Positions 56,331 through 64,000 of a stretch of DNA of 64,000 nucleotides are shown in pieces. Position numbers and translations under genes: made by a program. Origin of the DNA: Acheta domesticus (lineage: Eukaryota; Arthropoda; Insecta; Orthoptera; Gryllidae); contig JAHLJT010003656.1 of assembly GCA_031308135.1 (NCBI GenBank), forward strand, positions 50,576,421 through 50,640,420. Direction: 5' to 3'. A model generated the notes under the pieces. That model ran no database searches, was not told the origin of the DNA, and saw nothing but the letters and a program-made list of their open reading frames with translations. Each line of letters starts with the position of its first letter. Position 1 is the stretch's first letter.

Positions 56331-57030
56331 CCCCGACACGGCGTGGTCGCCCCTCCGCGCATGCGTGCGCCGGCCGTGCTGCAACGAGGGCTGTCCCATG
56401 GAGGGCCGCCCGCACTGGGAAGACAACACCGTTATCCTGGGCCTCACCACGCCCGCCCACTACTCGCGTCCAGACGTCGTCATCTTGCTCACCTCCTGTT
56501 CGAGTACATAACCCCGACAAGCCATGGACGCCCCACCGTGCATGCGTGCGCCGGCCACGCTGCAACGAGGGCTGTCCCGTGGAGGGACGCCCACACTGGG
56601 AAGACAGCACCGTCATCCTAGGCCTCACCACGCCCACCCAGTACTCGCGTCCAGACGTCGTCATCTTGCCCACCTCCTGTTCGAGTACGTAACCCCGACA
56701 CGGCGTCGTCGCCCCTCCGCGCATGCGTGCGCCGGCCGCGCTGCAACGAGGGCTGTCCCATGAAGGGCCGTCCGCACTGGGAAGACAACACCGTCATCCC
56801 GGGCCTCACCACATCCACCTACTACTCGCGCCCCGACGTCCTCATCTTGCCCACCTCCTGTTCGAGTTCGTAATCCCGACAAGGCATGGACGCCCCACCG
56901 TGCATGCGTGCGCCGGCCGCGCTGCAACGAGGAGCTCCCATGGAGGGCCGCCCGCTCTGGGAAGACAGCACCGTCATCCCGGGCCTCACCATACCCACCT
57001 ACTACTCGCGCTCCGATATCCTCCTCTCGC
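56331..57030 (+). repeat. four tandem duplicates of the terminal exon 3' end, 181-bp period
   Basis: The GGCCG/GGCCA anchor upstream of the CNEGC-coding stretch is at 56191 (true exon), 56372, 56553, 56734 and 56915, always 181 bp apart. Copies 2-4 keep the frame through ...CNEGCP...LTT...SRPDV(V/L)ILxTSCSS and a TAA at the same place. Copy 5 has lost one base after AACGAG and is frameshifted. Linkers alternate: GACACGGCGTxGTCGCCCC after copies 1 and 3, GACAAGxCATGGACGCCCC after copies 2 and 4, an A-B-A-B pattern. No acceptor precedes the extra copies. Confidence 0.9.
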
Positions 57031-57044
57031 TCTCGCCTAACCAG

Positions 57045-57395
57045 TGTTGCCAGGTGAGTTGCAAGCTCTTGCTCCACCACTTCTACGGAATTTACTCTCC
57101 AATGAAACAAAATTCCTCAACTTTGAATGAGTGTATTGTCTAAATTATGACATACGACATGAGCTGTACCTGGCAATTCTGTTAGCTGTTCCCTTACATT
57201 CAAATCTACCATCGTTCTTTGAGTTACTCGAAACCATAGAAGACTGTTCCTATATTTAGCAACCGGATTTATCCACTTTTTTGTTACCAGAGCCTGGTAA
57301 TGAATGTTTCTCTGCCAAAAATTCACCGTTTTCCGTCGCATAATTACATAACTTTCTCTCCTTACGAGGTACTCGGTAAGAGGAGAAAGTAAAAA
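57045..57395 (+). repeat. dispersed repeat B, copy 2, with upstream extension
   Basis: The first half (CAGTGTTGCCAGGTGAGTTG ... CCCTTACATTCAAATC) matches 8990-9225. The second half (TTTAGCAACCGGATTTATCC ... ATTACATAACTTTCTCTCC) matches 54985 and 62217. It appears to be the longest copy. Confidence 0.7.
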
Positions 57396-57399
57396 ATGA

Positions 57400-60300
57400 A
57401 TGTGTTTTTAGCCAATGAAGGTCAGCATATTTTTTACACATTTCATGAAAGCTACGAGGATCATTAAATACTCTCAACGTTTTGGTTTTTGAATTGGGAT
57501 TGTTGTCAAAAAAGCTGCTTGAATATCTTCAATGTCATCCGTTTTAATAGAGTGCATCTCGTTACTGCGATAAACATACAGTGTTTGCCTTATTTGTGGC
57601 TGCTTACAAATGAAAGGTAGTAATTTGTTAATGTAGTGCAAAATCTATTCATTTATACATAATATTTCTATTAATTACCTCTGTTGCAAAAGTATGTATC
57701 GTTTGGAGCTTCTGTGATGCAAAATCCTTTTCATCGTAATATTAATGTTGTATACTTAGTTGAAGGGTCTACTAGTGCTTGTAACTTCCATTAGTTTAAT
57801 TCTAGTATTAATGGGCACCTTCCATGCTACAAAAGCAATACCGCTTTTATACTTCAGCAAAAGCAATACTGTTTTTTGCTGAAGCAATACCGCTTCAGCA
57901 AATACCTTTTATTGCGATTTAAGAGGTCTAAAGGCTGATAAGCAACAGTGACCAATTAGGCAAAATTTTCTTCTATAGAATAAGAACTAAGCAAATCTAG
58001 AGAATTACAAATCAATACATTTAGAATGTTTTGGAATGTCCATAAAGACTAGTTAATGTGAATAGATATAATTATGATAGCAAATTATCTAATCCCTGAA
58101 AATGACACTTCATATGAAATTGACGTGAAATTGAAGTAGAATAGTAGCATCAACGAGCGTAGAATGATATCTCTTATTCACGAATTGATGTTTACGAAAC
58201 GAGCGACGTAGGAGCTGAGTGTCAGAATTTCTACGAGTGGATAATAGCTATTCTACGCGAGTAGAGGACTACACTTTCTCTACGATTCTGAAATTGATAT
58301 TTTAAAAATACTAAATGGGCGCTTTAACTTAACAGAACGGCTAAAGAACACTTATTGTTCTCTGACCCTAAGAAGCACCAACTCGCATACTGTTTCGTGG
58401 TTCACCTGTCTTACGACAGTTGCAATCTGCCGCGGCAGAGCACGCAGCGCCTCTGTTAAGCGGACTGCGAGGAACCCTCTGCCGTGTATAATGAAATAAG
58501 ACGAATGTGATTGGTCGACAGTCGTGCGAGAATAATATCAAAGGTGTCAGCTCCACCTTTGATTCACTAGATATTTTAAAATAATGAATTGGCCGTTTTT
58601 TTAAGGATAACCGCATGGCAGCAACATATAACACAAAATGACTTACGTTCAAATATTAACGTTAATCAAATGTTCTCTCCAAAAACTACTACTGCTCTAG
58701 AAAAATAGGATCAAAGTGAAATTACGATCCAATTTACTTTAAGTAATGTTTCACGTAAAAAATACTAATAATAAAGGAAATTAAAACTGAGAATCATAAT
58801 TTAGTATGACATGCAATTTTAAAATATGCAGTCGAATACTTGATTTGTAAACTTCTCTGTGATTCTTAAAGAACCTGTATCATAATGAAATCTGTATCGT
58901 AATGAGTAAGATTTTGCAACAGGTTGCAACCATCACATGAAAGAATTATACAATGGGAGTAGAAAAAAGTGCATTATGATTGGTTACAGTACTCGTAATG
59001 CCTTGATTGTCTGCGAATGTAGAGTTGTCGAATTCACAATTACAAGAGTTTTATGTATCGTACGTAATTTATTGTCACCGGCGCTAGTGTAAACATTAAT
59101 TTTCTGTTGGTTCATCAATGATAATTGTAGCGATAAATACGAGTACAAAATGTGTAGGTTACGTACATGTAACTGTTAATCTCGCGTATTTGCTTCGTTT
59201 CGAAAGAAGCGTGAATTGCAAAGATAATGCAATTCTGCCTTCGGATTCCGAAACTTCTGATAATGCGGTTAACAGACAGACCCTGAATTCAAAACTGGAA
59301 TCCACGGGTGTGTAATCGAAGTCATTCGTCGACTATACACATAGCAGAAATGCATAATCTATCATTAAATAGTCGTAGAGAAGAGCTTTTTTTCTCCTTT
59401 TACGTGTGACATCCATTGTTATTGTCATAATCATCTCTTTCCGTGCACGGTGGTTATAAAAATCAGTTTCAATGTTTATAATGATGACTTTTAGCATTTG
59501 TATATAATAGGGGTTACCTTCAAAGTAAAGAACAGAGAAAAGTACACTTCACTTAAGGGCATTGATTGATTAAAAAACCTTAACTATAATCTAGTCTACT
59601 GACTTGTGGTGCTTAATTTCGGTAAAATCCTCATTATTGTTCTTTATGAATAAACAATGTAATATACTAAATTTCCTATTTGCTGATATATTGTGTTTAA
59701 GGGAATATTTATTCCTTAGGTTGTGTTTAAGTGATCTAACATTGTGTTTTAAGGGATCATTTCTTCTATTTAATCTGTATCTTCTCTCTTCTTTGAATTG
59801 TTTTAATTGAGCAGCCATTTTATTTTTGTATTACATAAGCTAATATTTATTAAGTAAAAATAGTATACCTGTTTCTTTGAATTGGATATTTCTATGTGTA
59901 GGACTGACTACGCGCTGCAGAAGAACGAAAAAACGACGATTTTCTATGCTACGTCTCCGGCACCTGGCACTCCACAAAAAGCGTGAGCTGTGCCTACTAA
60001 AGAAGAGTCGATGAAAATCCTGGTTATTCAACAATTTGTAAACGTTAGACTTTCATTATTCCCAGTGAAAAAAGAGCACAACAATGGAAATCCTAATTAT
60101 TCAATATGAATTCCGTGAAGAAAAGTTTAAAAAAGCTTTACCCCGTGATGCTGTGAATAAGAATTTATTACAATTAATTTTTGATTTGTTCTTCAATTTC
60201 ATTTTTCCAACTGAGATCGCCATTAGGGCAAGAACATGCATACAATAAAACTTGTGCACGACTAAGTTTCGTTCTTTTAAATTTATTTTCAAATAATTAT

Positions 60301-60430
60301 GACAGTAGTCCTCCAAAACGAAAAAATTACCATATCTACAATTTTTCTAGTCATTTAATTTCTGCTGATTGTAGGAGATAAATACTGACGTAGTTATTAT
60401 TTAATTGTTAAATAATCTTTGAATATCCCA
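57400..60430. other. downstream intergenic stretch
   Basis: AT-rich. No protein motif, no splice-linked exon and no terminal-repeat pair recognised. Confidence 0.4.
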
Positions 60431-61014
60431 TGTTGGCGTCAACAGCACCATTCATTGTATATCGTAGGGCTTCAAGTACAGTTTTGGCACAAATCCATTG
60501 CCTAATAGCACGTATATATAATACTTTGGAACAAATACTGCTTCATCTACCAGAATCCGCTGCGCGGATTGCGTCATCTGAAGGCGCCTCCGAACTGCAC
60601 GATTCCGGAGTATTCGCTGGTCGTCAAGTAGTGTAAAGCAAGTTCCTGAAAGGTCCAGGTGGGCGTCAGCCAGGTATAAATTCGCTGCTGCCGGAGACCG
60701 CTAGTCAGTCTGAAGTGGAAGCCGAGCTATGAAGTGTACGTGCATCGTGGTGAACAGCGGTGAAGTGGACTGTGGCCAGCGCCATGAACTGTGGTTAGCG
60801 CAATGGACTGTGGTGAGAGCATCGGCTTGTGCGACTGTGCAAAAGAAGCGAACAGTGATAATAAATAATCGGGGGAAGTGTGCCGTGTAACCAAGTGAAG
60901 AACTGTGAAGACTATCTGTATATAAATCAAGTATTTTAGTGTATCATTAAGAAACAAAATAAAAGCCTTTGTAGAAATAATCTGGGTTTTAATTCGCCAC
61001 CTAGAAATGTTACA
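60431..61014 (+). mobile_element. probable solo LTR, 584 bp
   Basis: Starts TGTTGGCGTCAACAGCACC and ends CTAGAAATGTTACA. It has LTR promoter architecture in order: TATAAA at 60675-60680, an initiator-like AGTCAGTCTGAAG about 30 bp later, and AATAAA at 60958-60963. No matching target duplication is visible. The right flank is directly occupied by a foldback element. Confidence 0.6.
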
Positions 61015-61019
61015 ATATG

Positions 61020-61496
61020 TACTATAAAGGCTGTCAGGCGAGGAAACGTCGAAATTTCGAAAATAAGCTCTTAAGACAATTCTAAGCATATTTTGTCTAA
61101 TAAACCAATGCAATGAGCACTCAAAATTGGGTTTGAAAAAATTATTTCTAGGCAAAACTTTGCATTATGGAAGCATAGAAACACTCCTGAAACATGTAAA
61201 TTGTTTGTTATTTACAAACGAAATGAATATATTTGTTCAGAAAGAAAAATTAAGCGAGAAATAAAAAAGCAGTCGATTTGTGTAAATAATAAACAACTTA
61301 TATTTTCCTGGAGTGTTTCTATGCTCCTATTCTGCAATGTTTTGCCTAGATATCGATTTTTCAAACCAACTTTTGAATGGTTATTGCGGGTCAACCATTC
61401 GGAATATCACGTAGTTTATTAGACAAAATATGCTTAGAATTGTCTTAAGAGCTTATTTTCGAAGTTTCGACGTTTCCTCGCCGGACACTCTGTATA
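61020..61496. mobile_element. long foldback element, arms about 200 bp
   Basis: The left arm GGCGAGGAAACGTCGAAATT and onward (AAAATAAGCTCTTAAGACAA, TTCTAAGCATATTTTGTCTA) is mirrored by the right arm ending TAGACAAAATATGCTTAGAA, TTGTCTTAAGAGCTTATTTT, GACGTTTCCTCGCCGGACAC. The outer ends read TGTCAGGCGAGG and TGTCCGGCGAGG. The arms extend close to a small central loop. Non-coding. TA-rich flanks and the GTGTCC-type end suggest a mariner-type MITE. Confidence 0.9.
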
Positions 61497-62216
61497 TATG
61501 ATGCCGTATGTTATTTAGTTCACCCGCGCCTCACTAACAATATGGCTGAAGGGAGCGATGCCAACCGATGCCCTCGGAGCTTGTTTGACCTGAGAATCGT
61601 AGGACATTTCGGGTGTACGAAAGGGGTTGTTCCAGATCCCACACAAAATCAGAATAAACAGCGCTGGTATATTCTTGAAACTAAATACACATGAAAAAGT
61701 ATGCATTCTTCTCTAAATGTCCTCATCAGCAGACTACGTCCTCTAGAGCTAAAATTATCCTCGCTCCTTGGTCTAATTTTTAAACACAAAATTTCACACA
61801 CATACACACCGTGCACGGTTACCACCTTGTCTGAATCGCTCTAGTAAGTTTCAACTTAAATTTGTTTTAACATTAAATCACATACTATCACTATCAAACA
61901 ATTGCCAAACTTCACCCAAATTTAAAAGGCAAATGATTAACACTTCAGCAGATACTGTTCGTTCTATTTTCCCCAATATGAACGTATTTACAAACACTCC
62001 TAATCTTTATTTCCAAATAATGCATGTATTGTTCCTTTCAGTTATTCCAACATTCTCAGTCGTTACAATACACTACTTCTGTGCAACACGAGTTTCTCCC
62101 GCTCTCGAGCACTAGCAGATCCGTGGGCTACACCCACGGCGTTGCTTTCTGGTCCCGTTATAAAATTGGCGCTCGTTACGTGGTGTGATGGTCGTGTTGC
62201 CTTGACCACCCTCCTC
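61497..62216. other. intergenic stretch
   Basis: No recognisable feature. Confidence 0.4.
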
Positions 62217-62345
62217 TGGATTTATCCACTTTTTCATTACCGGGGCCCGGCAATAAGAGTACTTCCGAGGAAAATTCTCCGCTTTCTCCCGTCATATTAC
62301 ATAACTTTCTCTCGACTGCGCAAGCGATAGCAAAACTGTAAAAAT
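62217..62345 (+). repeat. dispersed repeat B, copy 3
   Basis: GGATTTATCCACTTTTTCAT, GGCCCGGCAATAAGAGTACT, TTACATAACTTTCTCTCGAC. Partial match to copies 1 and 2. Confidence 0.7.
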
Positions 62346-62755
62346 TACCAACCATTATATTGCATCTTTGCAGTGTAACGTTTTTGCAATTTTTGAAATT
62401 ACGCAAAGTTCCACGAAAATAAAACTAGAAACAATTTATTTACCGTTTTTCTACATACGAGGAAAAAATACAGAAAAAATTGAAACCTTTTTGATAAAAT
62501 TACTGTGTAAAAATTACCTATGTTTCACACGAAAGTACGCTAAGACTATACACATTTTCAAACAAAATTGTTGCTATAAACCCGTTTCACATATATATTT
62601 AATATATATATTAACTATTACTTGTCGTAGAAAACATAGTGCTATTTTATTCTGGGTGTGGAGGTTAATATTACACACCAATTAACTTTAGGATACTTGT
62701 TTCCTTGCTTGTATAGTAGTAATATTTCGGAAGGGGTGACCATCCATACAAAATT

Positions 62756-63050
62756 AAATATAGGAATCAAAAAACCGACGTAGGTAAATACTGTTTTGCA
62801 AACCGGACAATAACTGACTGGAACAGTCTACCTGCTGCAGCACTAGGCACTAGCACTTTTCGCCCTAGTGTGCGTTGCTTGCGGAATCGTCTAGGGAACT
62901 GCTTGTGATGCTAAATATTTGTGTGTGATTTATTTCTTACTTAGTTGTAGTTTTCCTTTAATATATATTTTAAGTTATATTTGTATCTTTATATGATCTG
63001 TTTAAACCCTGCCACGGAGCGAAAGCTCATTAGCAGGACATAATAAATAC
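62756..63050 (+). mobile_element. LINE (Jockey/CR1-type) 3' end
   Basis: The + strand around 62790-62910 encodes the very end of a LINE polyprotein, FCKPDNN-like then TDWNSLPAAALGTSTF and VRCLRNRLGNCL. It is followed by a 3' untranslated region and CATAATAAATAC. 5'-truncated. Confidence 0.75.
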
Positions 63051-63459
63051 TATTATAATTATATTATAATATTTCACATTCATGTAAAAACACCAATAAT
63101 GACACCATCATAACATAATGTACTATTCTGTAACGGTAAATAAGGCAAAACTATGGAAAATTATTCATTGGTAATATTATGTGATCATCAAACTATACTC
63201 ATATAACACCAAAAGCTAACAAGAGAGAATTTCTTACGTATTGAGGTCTTCCCTCGCCATTTTCACAGCCTTGCATACAAATCAAGATGTTGGTGTTGGA
63301 TCAAAACTTGCGGTACGTTCTCTGAGGCAGAACCCCTCAGTTCCCCTTTGCTGCCTCTTCCATGGAGAAGTTCATCACAGAGTAATTTTCGCCTCCACGT
63401 TGTTAATTACCCGGTTTGTGCGCACACCGCCCGCACGGCGGGTACAAGAGTTCACACAC

Positions 63460-64000
63460 ACTTCCTCCTCTCGACTCCACCCGCTCAGACCCAGCCCTTG
63501 CACACGCCACCGACCCTCCCCATCCCCGCATCTGCCCCCTCCCTTTCCCTCGCCCCCGCCCCCGCTCCCGCTCTCACCCTTCCTATACTCTCGCTCCTAC
63601 CCTTCCCCCCTGCCCCCGCACCTATTTTCGCTCTCTCGCCTGCGACTGCCTGCTACCAAATCCTCGCTTCCGGCCTCTCCCCCCACTAGCCTTTGCCTCC
63701 ACCCTCACTCGCTCTCACATATTACCATATCCCTGGCCTCTGCTTTTGCATCCATACTCTCCTCCGCCCCTGCCCTCACTCCCGCTCTTACCCTTTCCTG
63801 CGCCATTAACTCCTCTCTCGACCCCTCCCTTCTCCTGCCCTCTGCACCGTTCTCGCACTCCCGCCTACTACTAACCCCACCCTGGCTTCTGCCCTCTCCC
63901 CATCGCCCTTGCCACGGCCTTCGCTCTCCTTCACGCTTCTACCGTAGCCCTCGCCTCTGCTTTCGCTTCCATCCTCGCCTCTGCCACTACCCCGCCCACA
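63460..64000 (+). repeat. long pyrimidine-rich tract
   Basis: More than 500 bp of C/T-rich + strand (CTCGCCCCCGCCCCCGCTCC and similar) with few purines, running off the window edge. Loose repeats of CCCTCGCC/TCTGCC/CCTCCC. It creates apparent Pro/Ser/Leu frames on the + strand. Confidence 0.8.

Noticed and set aside
55695..57110. Long minus-strand frames over the terminal exon and its array (up to 251 residues)
   Set aside because: Antisense to the GC-rich coding strand and to 181-bp repeats, low-complexity Ala/Arg/Gly, no splice or start context.
63348..63874. Pro/Ser/Leu-rich + strand frames
   Set aside because: Open only because of the pyrimidine tract; two frames are open at once and no gene structure is visible.

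Overview
The window looks like arthropod nuclear DNA, most likely from an insect with a large, transposon-rich genome. It is AT-rich with long introns. It carries decayed mariner, Tc1-like, piggyBac-like, R4/Dong-like, Jockey/RTE-like and LTR-type elements, two tRNA-derived SINE families and many hairpin MITEs. Nothing prokaryotic or viral in organisation was seen, and the species cannot be named from sequence alone.

One gene dominates. It lies on the + strand, is spliced, and its coding part runs from 4404 to 56330 (5' leader exons are probably further upstream). I reconstruct 21 coding exons from acceptor/donor sites and codon phase. The join is 3927 nt, an exact multiple of three, giving about 1308 codons plus a stop with no internal stop. 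The protein matches no family I recognise. It is a mosaic: a Kozak-perfect start exon (4364-4551), a 390-nt exon (6041-6430), eight consecutive microexons of only 27-36 nt (8276-19718), a coiled-coil exon (22733-23122), a Tyr/Pro repeat exon (25142-25473), two small phase-0 exons (30383-30475, 31147-31203), a very charged K/R/D/E exon (40798-41497), a Trp/Cys-containing exon (43550-43888), a GxxxG-repeat exon (47048-47275), small linkers, a Gly/Ser/Tyr repeat exon (53475-53755) and a Pro/Arg/Cys-rich terminal exon (55822-56330).

All eight microexons are phase 1-1, so any one can be skipped or duplicated without changing the frame. They fall into related types. Two of them are a fresh tandem duplication (215-bp offset), and a longer two-exon unit appears three times with recognisable intron homology, including one dead copy at 14855. 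Elsewhere the gene has grown tandem arrays at its exons: 107-bp units just after exon 1, 92-96-bp units made from exon 18, and five 181-bp units made from the terminal exon, the last with an alternating A-B higher-order pattern. I consider this microexon/duplication gene the most interesting content.

Layout: 1-4300 upstream transposon graveyard; 4364-56330 the gene, its introns filled with elements (Tc1-like at 15843-17305, piggyBac-like at 23149-24158 and 51545-51744, a probable solo LTR at 32079-33497, an R4/Dong-like retroelement at 36671-38720 on the minus strand); 56331-57030 terminal-exon array; 57045-64000 downstream repeats, a probable solo LTR (60431-61014), a foldback element (61020-61496), a LINE 3' end and a pyrimidine-rich tract running off the window.
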